Positions 16,478 through 25,483 of a stretch of 64,000 nt of DNA are shown here, in pieces. Made by a program: the position numbers and the translations under genes. Source of the stretch: Candidatus Undinarchaeales archaeon (lineage in GTDB: Archaea > SpSt-1190 > JASMDC01). The stretch lies in contig JASMDC010000009.1 in the NCBI GenBank assembly GCA_030753015.1, positions 1 to 64,000 of the forward strand, in the 5' to 3' direction. The notes under the pieces are model-generated. The model did no database searches. It was not told the DNA's origin and saw only the letters and a program-made list of their open reading frames with translations. Numbering within the stretch: the first letter of the stretch is position 1; the number at the start of each line of letters is the position of its first letter.

Positions 16478-17017
16478 TTACTCCTCTCGCAGTACCTTCT
16501 TCGGAGGTCGAGCGTACGTTGCCGCGAACGCGATGACCATGATGATAATGAGCGGAAGATATGCTACCTTTGAACCGGACGCGGGTGGGACCTCCGTCAC
16601 GGTCACAATGGGACCTTCACTCACCCGGGTCTGTGGGTGGTCCAGCACGGCGCCCAGATAGTACCATTCCCACAGGCGGACACCGCTAAAGCAGGCAGAG
16701 CGTTCCGACGGTGGTAGGTGGGGACAGAGCGCGAGGGTATAGGTATAGTTGAACTCGGAGAGCCTCTTGAAGCAGTACCCCTTCTGAGTGATGGTGAAGT
16801 ACGCCGGACCTTTCACAGGGTCGATGTCAAAGGGACCGTCCTCGGTGAGGGTGATGTTCGAGGGGATCTTGACGGACAGCGGGCTGTCGGGAGGGAATTC
16901 CCGACACGTCCGCAACGTATCATTGTACTGCGAATCGTAATAACCCACTGCTAGGCAGAGGGAGGACAAGATGAGTACCAACGAGATGAGGGTCGCATAC
17001 CACATCACTTGTTTCAT
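16478..17017 (-). CDS. Secreted or membrane-anchored protein, unknown
   Basis: A 179-residue protein with an N-terminal hydrophobic signal or anchor (WYATLISLVLILSSLCLAVG), an outer domain with six Cys, and a C-terminal TM (VAYLPLIIIMVIAFAATYA) ended by basic residues. A TATA-like TATTAATA at 17045-17052 (minus strand) lies 27 nt before the ATG. No family is recognised. Confidence 0.6.
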   Translation of the reverse strand: MKQVMWYATLISLVLILSSLCLAVGYYDSQYNDTLRTCREFPPDSPLSVKIPSNITLTEDGPFDIDPVKGPAYFTITQKGYCFKRLSEFNYTYTLALCPHLPPSERSACFSGVRLWEWYYLGAVLDHPQTRVSEGPIVTVTEVPPASGSKVAYLPLIIIMVIAFAATYARPPKKVLREE

Positions 17018-17087
17018 GGTGCAGGATTGGTATCGCGGATTTCCTATTAATACTTGACACCCGTCCTACTCCTGGGGGGGGCCCATA

Positions 17088-19850
17088 TCACGAGCCGGAC
17101 CGGAGCACGCGTATTCGCGCGGCGGGGATGTCACCGGAGCGCATGACGAGTGCCGTACCTTCGTCCAGGAGCGAGTCGAGTGAAATCCGCAGGGCGCTCC
17201 TGCCCTCGAGCGAGACATCGATGTGCCGGACGGACGCGGTCGCCTTGAGCACAACATCCGTCCGGGCTGCGGACGCTGACGCTTCAACCGTGATCGGCGG
17301 GATGACCTCGGGCAGGACGGAAGAACGGGGTTCTGGACGGATGTCCACGAAGATCGTGTCCCTATCGATGTGCAAGGAGGTCCGTATGGCGCCACCTTTG
17401 ATCTTGTTGATGACATCGGATATCAACGAGAAACCGCTTTCCACATCGCTGTCATCCGTGAGCGCATTAAGGAACCAGAAGTCCCTGCCCTTGAACGCCC
17501 GCCGTACGAGAAGTGGCTCACCGTCCTCGTACCGCCAGACGACGGTAGCATCATCATGGAGAACAGGCTGTGACCTCCCGACGATCTTCGGACGTTCCGG
17601 GAGCACTCCTGCCTCGGGCTGGGTGACGACTGCCTCCACGGATCCAGTTGGCAACCGGACTGGGCTCGCCTCCCCGAGCACGCCCGCGGCCATCTCGGGG
17701 CTCGCCGAAACGTCCCCTAGGGTGAAGATGACGGCGACGCGCAGGTCCGTCGCAGGAAGGACCTCCTCGAGCTTCTGGTTCATAACGACCGCTTCCCGCG
17801 AAACGTTCGCCGTGAAGGTATTGGCCATATGGAACAGCGGGGGCATCACGCTCTCGAGAAGGATGAGGTTCGGCGGGATGTTCGAGCTGTCGAACGGAGG
17901 GCTGCCTGGGGAATGCTGTGAGATGCTCAGGTGACCCGTGCCCGGCCAGATCCGGTCCGTGTTCAGGATGAAAGACCATGCGAGACCTTCTGTGGATCCG
18001 TCGAGGGGGAGCGTCAACGAGTGTGGCGCGCTCTGCGAGAGGGAGCCTGACGTGAACATGTTGCAGGGCAGGAGCACCGAGCGGTCGTCGTTGTAGGACC
18101 GGGCGTCCGCAAGGGAGACGTGACGTGGGAACGTGATCGTGTCCCGTCTGGGGCCAACAAGGGCCTCGAAGGGACGGGGCGGGGATGGGAACAGGGGTAT
18201 GGACGTCCACATAGCCCTATCCTCGGGGGGTATGCTGCCAAGGTTGCTCTGCTCGATCGCGTCCGTGTCCCATCGCGCCAGTGTCCCGAGCCCGAGGATG
18301 ACCAGCATACATGTGATTGCGACGATGACAGAAGCTGTGCGCCGGCCTCGCTCCCTGACGACAGCATCCGATCCGATCGCGATGCATGCGGTGGGCACGG
18401 CCAGTACCAGGAACGGATAGGTCACGATCTCCATGTTCCCCCCCCAGGAGGCGAGGAGGCACATGATGATGAGCGGGGGACCCGCCCAGAGCGCAAGGGG
18501 GAGAAGTGTCCTAGGACGTTCCGACGCGAGGGTGATGAGCCCGAGGACGCCTGCCGACACGAGGAGGATACCAAACATCCGTGCCAGTGTCAGCAGCATG
18601 ATGACGCCGCCGGGGAAGGGCAGGTTCATGGGACGGACGATGTCCTCGCGGAAGGGCCAGTTAAGTGGCATGTGAGTCGTGATCTCGGTACCGAGGAGAG
18701 GGAGCCGGTGAACCAGGGGGTCCGAGGCGTACTTAAGCTCGTTGGTGAGGATGTCACCGAATAGGTACTGATGCCCGAAGAGGTAGGGGAAGAGCGCCAT
18801 GACGATGGCCGCGATGAGCGCCATGGACGACAGGGTCCGGGACGCCTTTCCCGGCTGGAAGGCCAGGAACGCAGGCAGTGCAAGAGCCGAGGCCGCCATG
18901 ATGTGGCGCACGCCGACGAGGGCGCCGAATACGAGGCCAGCGGCCATCGAGCGCCGCACAGCCCCCGGGCGCCGGTCGAGCAGGAGCGTGATGACGAGGG
19001 CCGAGAGGAGCAGACCGTACAGGTTCTCGTTGGGGGCCGTCACCGTCATGACGACGGGATTGACCATTGCTACCGTTGCCGTGATGACCGCTGGCCAGTG
19101 GCCCACCGATAACCGTCGTGAGAGGACGTACAGAGCGAGGGCGCAGAGGGCGCGTGTCAGGATAACGAAGAAGTGGACGCCCATGAAGCGCAGCGTCCCG
19201 AGGAAGGGTGTGAGGAGCACCGGGTAGCCCAGCTGAGCGTTGCGGAAGTAGGGTACCCGCATGACCATACCTCCATCGTTGATATTCTCGCGAAGTGTCC
19301 CCGGCAGGTCGACACGGAACCTGCACTGGTGGTCGTCGGGACAGGTCATCGCCATGTCCTGGGGTAGGGAACGGGGGGGTATGAGCTCCGCGATGGTATC
19401 CGCATTGAGGCGACACCGCTCGGGGAGACCGAGGAGGTATCGCACGGCATGGAAGGAACATCGGCTGTACAGCGAGTGGTACGAGGGATCGTACGCGTTC
19501 CAGTGGACGACCGAGACGAGGATGAGCATGGCAACGAGGGAGAGCACGTGGATCCTGCAGGGCATCTCGATCTGCGAGGGCCTCGCCCATCCGAACACGC
19601 GACCGAGGCCAACCGAAGAGATCGTGATGGCAAGGGCTGCCACGAGTAGGGTCCCGGTCCCGACATACCCACCAAGGATGAAGGCGAGCGTCGTCGAGAG
19701 CGTGCCAGTGGAGACGGTCCCAAGAACGAGGGTGAATAGCACGAGCTCCTCCAGACGCCGGGAACCGATCAGGAGGCGCTCGAGGGCCAGACCGGGGGCA
19801 CAAACGACGGCCGTGAGCAGAACGAGCTCGAGGCCAAGGAGGATGAGCAT
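17088..19850 (-). CDS. Large polytopic membrane protein, GT-C glycosyltransferase-like
   Basis: A 920-residue protein. Residues about 1-480 hold around twelve TM segments; residues about 500-920 are a large, mainly outer-face domain with no further TM. The first large loop contains HWNAYDPSYHSLYSR, an acidic loop of the kind seen in GT-C enzymes such as oligosaccharyltransferases and mannosyltransferases. I see no certain family signature, so glycosylation of surface proteins is an inference. It begins 2 nt after the stop of the secreted-protein gene, so the two form an operon, and the region is full of exported proteins that would be substrates. Confidence 0.65.
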   Translation of the reverse strand: MLILLGLELVLLTAVVCAPGLALERLLIGSRRLEELVLFTLVLGTVSTGTLSTTLAFILGGYVGTGTLLVAALAITISSVGLGRVFGWARPSQIEMPCRIHVLSLVAMLILVSVVHWNAYDPSYHSLYSRCSFHAVRYLLGLPERCRLNADTIAELIPPRSLPQDMAMTCPDDHQCRFRVDLPGTLRENINDGGMVMRVPYFRNAQLGYPVLLTPFLGTLRFMGVHFFVILTRALCALALYVLSRRLSVGHWPAVITATVAMVNPVVMTVTAPNENLYGLLLSALVITLLLDRRPGAVRRSMAAGLVFGALVGVRHIMAASALALPAFLAFQPGKASRTLSSMALIAAIVMALFPYLFGHQYLFGDILTNELKYASDPLVHRLPLLGTEITTHMPLNWPFREDIVRPMNLPFPGGVIMLLTLARMFGILLVSAGVLGLITLASERPRTLLPLALWAGPPLIIMCLLASWGGNMEIVTYPFLVLAVPTACIAIGSDAVVRERGRRTASVIVAITCMLVILGLGTLARWDTDAIEQSNLGSIPPEDRAMWTSIPLFPSPPRPFEALVGPRRDTITFPRHVSLADARSYNDDRSVLLPCNMFTSGSLSQSAPHSLTLPLDGSTEGLAWSFILNTDRIWPGTGHLSISQHSPGSPPFDSSNIPPNLILLESVMPPLFHMANTFTANVSREAVVMNQKLEEVLPATDLRVAVIFTLGDVSASPEMAAGVLGEASPVRLPTGSVEAVVTQPEAGVLPERPKIVGRSQPVLHDDATVVWRYEDGEPLLVRRAFKGRDFWFLNALTDDSDVESGFSLISDVINKIKGGAIRTSLHIDRDTIFVDIRPEPRSSVLPEVIPPITVEASASAARTDVVLKATASVRHIDVSLEGRSALRISLDSLLDEGTALVMRSGDIPAARIRVLRSGS

Positions 19851-19852
19851 CT

Positions 19853-21181
19853 CTATTTAGGTCGGCCCCCTTTCTCATCGGGGATCAGGAGGACGTAACC
19901 GAGGGCCACCACGGTGAGGACGCCTATGAGGGCCGCGGTGGTGTCCGTCCCTGATGTCGACGTGGGGGGTAACGGTGTCGGGACGCACTGGCCGTCCACA
20001 CACATGTCCCCCGGAGAGCAGATACCGTCCCCGCAGGACGCTCCGACAGCCCCCGCTACAGGTGAAGCATTGGTAGGCAGTGTGCGCGGGGGCACGGGGA
20101 AGTCGCCGACGACCTCGTCGTAGTTCTCGGCCAGGACGAGCGGCACCCGTCGCTCGACGTGGAAACCCGTCTCAAGACCTCCGCTTATCGTCCCTTCGCC
20201 CAGCGAATGGATTGTGCACTGGAGGCTGTACCGTCCGGCATACCAGACAATGTGGTCGGACGTCAGCACGATGGCCACCTCGACGGCGTCCTCGCCCGTT
20301 GCGGGCTGAGGGTTGCATATATCCGGGACAAGGGTGCCCGTTCCGCAGAGGTCCAGGTTGATAGCGTTGTCCTCGTTCTGCCCAACGATACGGCACTTAG
20401 CGTACCACTCCATGAAGAACGTCGTGACCTCTATGGTCGCGGTGACGCGCTCGATCTCGTCCTCCCACATGGACGGAAGACCGGTGAAAGGTGTCCCCAG
20501 CCGGATCGCCGTCATGATGCTGTTGACCTTGTTGATCTCGCCAGTCACTGGATCAGTCCAGTACACGACCTTCTCGAACGAGATGCACGTCGAGCATGCA
20601 TCGTCCCAGGACGGGCAGGGTGTGTCGTTGACGCAGACAGTGAAGTAATGTTTGCCAGGTCCGAAGAATTGAAGTGGAGCGTCGATCGATGCGCTCGTCC
20701 GCGTTGCGTCCACGGTGGCGGTTCCAAGCACAGGTGCCGTCTCGGGCGTTGAATCAACAGTGTGTCTGAATACGAACATGGTCGCGGGTGCAGTGACCTG
20801 GATGCCGTCGACGCGCAGCGTCACGGGCTCCGTGTTAAACGTAGGATTTACATGCTCCCCCGAGTTCATACCCTCGGGGATCCCCGGTTCCACACTCTCG
20901 GGGGCACAGTACTCCGAGGGGTATCCCTCAGGGCTGACCCCGCGCGGATCATCGAACCATATACAGCCGGGCAGAGACTGGCATTCCTCGGGCGATTTGA
21001 GTTGGTCGCACTGCGCCCTTTCGTTAGGATCGCGGGTAGCGGGGAGGCTCCAGACCGTGGAGATGTCCGGATCGAAGGTGATGCCGCCGGTGATCGAGAT
21101 ATTCTCCACACCCAGCGCAGGGACGGTGATGCTCATGACCATGAACAGGACGACTGCCACGGTAGAGTACGTTCGTGCCAT
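19853..21181 (-). CDS. Secreted, C-terminally anchored surface protein
   Basis: A 442-residue protein starting MARTYSTVAVVLFMVMSITVPALG (signal peptide). It contains a CQSLPGCIWFD segment, two Cys-containing beta-rich domains (CVNDTPCPSWDDACSTC), and near the end CGDGICSPGDMCVDGQCV, a short Cys knot common in surface proteins. A final TM (ALIGVLTVVALGYVLLI) is followed by a basic tail. A minus-strand TATA-like CTTTATTA at 21206-21213 is 25 nt from the ATG. Function unknown. Confidence 0.7.
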   Translation of the reverse strand: MARTYSTVAVVLFMVMSITVPALGVENISITGGITFDPDISTVWSLPATRDPNERAQCDQLKSPEECQSLPGCIWFDDPRGVSPEGYPSEYCAPESVEPGIPEGMNSGEHVNPTFNTEPVTLRVDGIQVTAPATMFVFRHTVDSTPETAPVLGTATVDATRTSASIDAPLQFFGPGKHYFTVCVNDTPCPSWDDACSTCISFEKVVYWTDPVTGEINKVNSIMTAIRLGTPFTGLPSMWEDEIERVTATIEVTTFFMEWYAKCRIVGQNEDNAINLDLCGTGTLVPDICNPQPATGEDAVEVAIVLTSDHIVWYAGRYSLQCTIHSLGEGTISGGLETGFHVERRVPLVLAENYDEVVGDFPVPPRTLPTNASPVAGAVGASCGDGICSPGDMCVDGQCVPTPLPPTSTSGTDTTAALIGVLTVVALGYVLLIPDEKGGRPK

Positions 21182-21258
21182 GATAAAGGGAATACACTTC
21201 TGAAGTAATAAAGCTCTTCTTTCCAAGGTCCCACTTCGGCGCCACCTTTCACAAACAC

Positions 21259-21267
21259 GTTTAAGGT
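21259..21267 (+). promoter_or_regulatory. TATA-like box of the tubulin/FtsZ-like gene
   Basis: GTTTAAGGT, 21 nt before ATG 21289. Confidence 0.4.
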
Positions 21268-21288
21268 TATTTGACCCTCTTCATCCCG

Positions 21289-22419
21289 ATGGGCAAGTTC
21301 ATGAACTGTCTGACCATCGGTATCGGGCAGGCAGGGAACCTTGCCGTCAACAACCTCTACTCTTCGGGTGCATCCTCGGACGTGGAGGCGACGGTGAAGA
21401 AGGTCACCGGCGAGCGCTGGGACTACTTCCGCCCCATCCTCGTCAACACCGATGAGACAGACCTGGCCCAGGCCAAGAACATCAGCAAGAACAACAAGAT
21501 ACACGTCTCCGCTCACGGTGCTGGTGGTAAGTTCGAGTGGGGTGTGCGCATCGCTCGGGCCCACGAGGACATACTCTTCCAGCGCATCAGGGCGCTCACC
21601 GTCGAGCAGGGATTCAAGCCCAACTTCGTGTTCCTCATACACTCCCTGGGCGGTGGGACCGGTAGCGGGTTCACACCGATCATCGCCGAGATCGCCGAGC
21701 GCATCCGGTACGAGGCAGGGATGGGGGAGAACGAGTTCTCCATCGTGGACGTGCCCTTCCTCCCATTCCGCTACCAGAAGGGCGATATCGAGGACAACAT
21801 CATCCATTGCCTCAACGAGATGCTCCGCAAGGTCGATGGTGTGCTCATGGTCGACCTGGAGCACTTCTACGATCGTATCCCGCCCCAGTTCAAGCACGAT
21901 CCCAACAATCCGCTCACCGTGGACAAGCTTCTCGAGGCCGTGGACATGGACGCCATGATGGCCATCCGTCTGCTCACCGTGTTCGGCTCGGGGACATCCA
22001 GCGTAATCGAGGGACAGGTGGCGGACGTGGCCGACATCAAGGCCACCATCTCCTCGGGCGCATTCTCCGTCATCGGCGTGAACAGGACCCCTGTGGACGA
22101 CAAGGGCAACCCCTCGGTGGGCATCCCTCACCTGGTGCGCGCCACCATGGTGGAGAAGATGAGCGCCGCCTCGGACTTCAAGAAGGCAAACGGTGCCCTC
22201 CTTCTCATCAAGGGACCCAAGGCGCCCTCCATCAAGGATATGCGTACCGCCATAGACATCATCCACCAGGAGATCGGTGAGAAGACCGTCCGCGAAGCCT
22301 ATGCCATCATCCCTAACGCGGACAAGTACGAAGTGGTGCTGATCCTGGCCGGTGTGACGCTCACCCGTCTTGAGAAGATCCTCGACGATGTCGAGGAGCG
22401 TAAACAGGGGGGTAGTTGA
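21289..22419 (+). CDS. Tubulin/FtsZ/CetZ-superfamily GTPase
   Basis: A 376-residue cytoskeletal GTPase. The N-terminal LTIGIGQAGNLAVNNL has GQAGN, closer to tubulin and CetZ than to typical FtsZ. The signature loop GGGTGSG lies at residues about 121-127 (HSLGGGTGSGFTPII). NTDETDL near residue 50 is a nucleotide-side segment. I could not place a standard T7 catalytic loop with confidence. The length is near that of CetZ. The stop codon overlaps the GTG start of the TadC-like gene (TGAGTG), so the two are translationally coupled, which suggests that this polymer acts on or with a membrane platform. A start at 21301 is possible. Confidence 0.85.
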   Translation: MGKFMNCLTIGIGQAGNLAVNNLYSSGASSDVEATVKKVTGERWDYFRPILVNTDETDLAQAKNISKNNKIHVSAHGAGGKFEWGVRIARAHEDILFQRIRALTVEQGFKPNFVFLIHSLGGGTGSGFTPIIAEIAERIRYEAGMGENEFSIVDVPFLPFRYQKGDIEDNIIHCLNEMLRKVDGVLMVDLEHFYDRIPPQFKHDPNNPLTVDKLLEAVDMDAMMAIRLLTVFGSGTSSVIEGQVADVADIKATISSGAFSVIGVNRTPVDDKGNPSVGIPHLVRATMVEKMSAASDFKKANGALLLIKGPKAPSIKDMRTAIDIIHQEIGEKTVREAYAIIPNADKYEVVLILAGVTLTRLEKILDDVEERKQGGS

Positions 22420-23697
22420 GTGTTCGACGTGAACCTGGGCGGGATCGATCCCCTGCTGCTCATCCCCGTCGTCACCCTCTCCCTCGCGCTCATCGGTTAC
22501 GTGCTCGTCAAGCTGTTCGGTGGGAAGAAGCCCGCGGTGGGCTCGCAGAGCGCTCCGTCAGGTATCCAGGCATCGGAGCTAATCGACTCCTGGGGCACTA
22601 CAACAGCACCGGACAACGTATACCAAGCGACCGCTCCTGATGAGATCACGGGGAAGAAGGCGGACTTCGGTGACAAGACCCGCCTCAAGCGCGCGCTTCT
22701 CGGACCGCTGGCCGTGATGCTGTACGACCTGCTCTCCAAGGACTTCCTGCGCAGCTACCATAACAAGGTCGAGGTCGGGTACACCAAGGTCTACCCTGGC
22801 GAGAAGGAGATCGAGGTCGTCCCGCCCCGCTTCATCGGCGAGGACTTCCTGATCTTCGCGGTGGTGGGCGGCATTATCGTGTGCGCATTGGCGCTGGGCA
22901 TGGGCTATATGTTCCAGGGCGGGATGCTGGCCATGGGCTTCGCTGCTCTGGTCGGTTTCGGTTTCGGTTTCACCATGGTGTTCCTCATGCCCATCTTCAC
23001 CTTCGAGAGGCGCAAGGACGAGATCGAGGCCCACCTCCCTGACGTGCTCGAGCAGCTGTCGACCATGTCCGGGATGAAGAACATGGACGAGATCATACGG
23101 TACCTCGCCGAGACCCGACTGGGGGCCGTGTCCGAGGAGTTCGCCATCGGAAACCATATCCTCCGCCGCAACCTCAACCTCAACCTCGCTCTCGACCGCA
23201 TACGTGAGCGCTCCGAGTCCAAGACCGTGGGGCGTGTGCTCAACCTCCTCAACGAGGGGGCCAGACGCGGAGTGGACGTCTCCGACGCGGCCAAGAAGAT
23301 GGCCGAGAGCATGCGCAACAAGCATATGATCCTCCGTGAGCGCTCAGCATCACTCTCACTACAGCGCTATACACTGCTGACGGCAGCGGCCATCCTTGTG
23401 CCCCTTATCCTCGGCATCGTGTGGGGCATCTCCCAGTCCCTCTCGGGATTCGGCAGTGGCGATGCCCTGGCGGGCTCGGGTATCAAGTTCGATCCGAAGA
23501 AGGCAGAGCTGGTGCTCATGACCGTGCGTCAGGTGTTCGGTATCTATGTGGTGATCCATGCTGTCGAGGCGTCGTTCTCGGTAGCACGACAGGAGGGCGA
23601 TGTGAAGCGGGCGGTAATCTATCTGGCGCCCCTGGCCGCGATCTCGTACCTCGTGTTCGACAATGTATGCGATCTGGCCGCGACCATGTTCGTGTGA
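22420..23697 (+). CDS. TadC/FlaJ/GspF-type (T2SF) membrane platform protein
   Basis: A 425-residue protein with an N-terminal TM (about 10-35), a linker, two TMs at about 145-195, a cytoplasmic T2SF-like helical domain (PDVLEQLSTMSGMKNMDEIIRYLAE...LGAVSEEF) and further TMs at about 310-330, 365-385 and 405-425. T2SF proteins form the inner-membrane platform of type IV pili, archaella and secretion machines, where they pair with a secretion ATPase. No ATPase or pilin is adjacent here. Instead the gene is fused in translation to a tubulin-like GTPase. It starts at GTG 22420. Confidence 0.8.
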   Translation: MFDVNLGGIDPLLLIPVVTLSLALIGYVLVKLFGGKKPAVGSQSAPSGIQASELIDSWGTTTAPDNVYQATAPDEITGKKADFGDKTRLKRALLGPLAVMLYDLLSKDFLRSYHNKVEVGYTKVYPGEKEIEVVPPRFIGEDFLIFAVVGGIIVCALALGMGYMFQGGMLAMGFAALVGFGFGFTMVFLMPIFTFERRKDEIEAHLPDVLEQLSTMSGMKNMDEIIRYLAETRLGAVSEEFAIGNHILRRNLNLNLALDRIRERSESKTVGRVLNLLNEGARRGVDVSDAAKKMAESMRNKHMILRERSASLSLQRYTLLTAAAILVPLILGIVWGISQSLSGFGSGDALAGSGIKFDPKKAELVLMTVRQVFGIYVVIHAVEASFSVARQEGDVKRAVIYLAPLAAISYLVFDNVCDLAATMFV

Positions 23698-23715
23698 ACC
23701 GGGGCCCGACCCACG

Positions 23716-23724
23716 GTTTTATAT
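23716..23724 (+). promoter_or_regulatory. TATA-like box of the PrsW gene
   Basis: GTTTTATAT, 25 nt before ATG 23750. Confidence 0.5.
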
Positions 23725-23749
23725 GCTCTAGCCGCTATATCAATCCTTG

Positions 23750-24916
23750 ATGGCGATGGAGCTCTCCACGCCAGCCCTGCTCGTGCTGGCCGTCACGCCT
23801 GGCCTCTATCTCCTCTGGTACTTTTACAAGAAGGACGAGTATGAGCCCGAGCCCATGAGCCTGGTCATGAAGACCTTCGTGGCAGGTGCCGTGATGGTGT
23901 TCCCCGCCGCCCTGCTCGAATCATGGCTCATGGTGGGACCATTCCTGATCACCGAGGAGGCCGGATGGTGGTTCGTGTTCATCGCCTCATTCTTCATAAT
24001 CGGGCCCGTGGAGGAGTACTTCAAGCTCCGGGCCGTGATGAAGAACGCTTTCGACTCGCCGGAGTTCAACGAGCCAATGGACGGCATCGTGTACTGCTCC
24101 GCGGCCTCTCTGGGTTTCGCCAGCTTGGAGAACATCTTCTACGTCGTGGGCACAGGGGATGCTCTTGTGGGCATTGCCCGGGCCGTGCTCTCGGTCCCGG
24201 GTCACGCCTTCATGGGAGTGCTCATGGGGTACTGGGTCGGCAAGGCAAAGATGGAGCCCGAGAACAAGGACAAGTACATCACGATCGGTTTCCTGCTCGC
24301 GACCGTGCTCCACGGCCTCTATGACTTCCTCATCCTTTCTGGGCCCAATCCCCTGTTACTCATGTTCTTCCTCTACCTCTTCATGGGCACCCTGATCAAG
24401 CAGGGCAAGCAGGCCATCCAGGAGCACAGTGGCAACTCGCCCTTCCGGGCAGAGCTCGGCATCGGTGAGGAGGAGAATGTGCCGAGGGTGACCGACCGAC
24501 AGGCTAGCTACGAGTCCTGGCAGGAGTCGGTGAAGCCTCGCCCTGCCCGTAGGTCGGTCCCGCGCCCCGCAGCGGTCCGTGCCACCGGCCCGGCCCTCGA
24601 TGAGTGGGGTGATCCCCGGTTCTGCACCACCTGCGGACAGAACATCGAAGGCGAACGCGAGTATGTGGTGTGTGACGAGTGCGGGACCGCAGTGTGCGAG
24701 CAATGCGCAATTCTCGCTGATGACAGGGACCTGTGCCAGGCCTGCGCCAACGAGCCCGCGAACTGCGGTCAGTGCCGACGCGATATCCGGAACGACCGCG
24801 AGTACGCGGTCTGCGACTGGTGTTCAAAGTCCTTATGCACTAAATGCGCCGTCTCGGACGGCCACACTGAGCTGTGCCGTGACTGTGCTGGCTCCCTCGG
24901 GTTCGCAGCGGGATAG
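23750..24916 (+). CDS. PrsW-family intramembrane protease fused to tandem zinc fingers
   Basis: A 388-residue protein. Residues 1-220 are a PrsW domain with about seven TMs and the family motifs EEYFK (about residue 88), DGIVYCSAASLGFASLENIFY (about 112-132), HAFMGVLMGY (about 151-160) and LHGLYDF (about 187-193). PrsW-type proteases cleave anti-sigma factors in bacteria. Residues about 292-385 hold two or three CxxC/CxxC fingers of B-box-like spacing (CTTCGQ...CDECGTAVCEQC...CQAC; then CGQCRR...CDWCSKSLCTKC...CRDC), probably cytoplasmic. The same finger is the core of the next gene. The zinc fingers may bind the substrate or a partner. Alternative starts are TTG 23747 and ATG 23756. Confidence 0.85.
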   Translation: MAMELSTPALLVLAVTPGLYLLWYFYKKDEYEPEPMSLVMKTFVAGAVMVFPAALLESWLMVGPFLITEEAGWWFVFIASFFIIGPVEEYFKLRAVMKNAFDSPEFNEPMDGIVYCSAASLGFASLENIFYVVGTGDALVGIARAVLSVPGHAFMGVLMGYWVGKAKMEPENKDKYITIGFLLATVLHGLYDFLILSGPNPLLLMFFLYLFMGTLIKQGKQAIQEHSGNSPFRAELGIGEEENVPRVTDRQASYESWQESVKPRPARRSVPRPAAVRATGPALDEWGDPRFCTTCGQNIEGEREYVVCDECGTAVCEQCAILADDRDLCQACANEPANCGQCRRDIRNDREYAVCDWCSKSLCTKCAVSDGHTELCRDCAGSLGFAAG

Positions 24917-25033
24917 ATTTCGATTTCTTAGGGTCGCTTCCCAACCAACTCGTTCCTCTTTAAGAGGCTCCGACGACAGAACAATAGTATCGTCCGGGGA
25001 TGATCCCCCGGAGGACACGTAGGAAAGGTGACC

Positions 25034-25414
25034 ATGATGGAGACACAAGGGAACAACGTACCGGAGCTGGCGACCATGTTCCCCGCTGAAGCCGGTGAAC
25101 TTGCGGCTGCCACGTTGCCGAACCTCGAAACCAAGCGAGACCACTACCACCTCCTGCCTGAGCATAACTGCACTGTATGCGGGCGCCCATTGGAAGAACA
25201 ATGGGAATACCTCCCGTGTGACGCCTGCGGTGCCACCGTGTGCAGCGAGTGCATCGCCAAGGCCGACGGCCATCGTGTGTGCCCGGTGTGCACAAGCGAG
25301 CTCGAACCGTGGACGGGGCTCGATTCAGGCATCACCGGTGTCGAGACCGACGCCACCTGGGAGGACGACCTATCTGAATGGGGCGTGGAGGAAATCCCCG
25401 CCGCCTTCACATAA
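25034..25414 (+). CDS. Small zinc-finger protein related to the PrsW C-terminal fingers
   Basis: A 126-residue soluble protein. Residues about 46-90 read CTVCGRPLEEQWEYLPCDACGATVCSEC...CPVC, in register with the first finger of the upstream PrsW protein. Both ends are probably disordered, and the C-terminus is acidic. AGGAAAGGTGA just before ATG 25034 is a Shine-Dalgarno-like site. CCTCTTTAAGAGG (about 24955-24967) is a short palindrome over the likely TATA region. An adaptor or competitor of the protease is possible but not shown. Confidence 0.7.
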   Translation: MMETQGNNVPELATMFPAEAGELAAATLPNLETKRDHYHLLPEHNCTVCGRPLEEQWEYLPCDACGATVCSECIAKADGHRVCPVCTSELEPWTGLDSGITGVETDATWEDDLSEWGVEEIPAAFT

Positions 25415-25483
25415 CATTTCTCCGAACAACGCCCCATGGGAAGGTTTATGAGGCCCTCCTCGACCCAGCTGATCCAGGATCCC

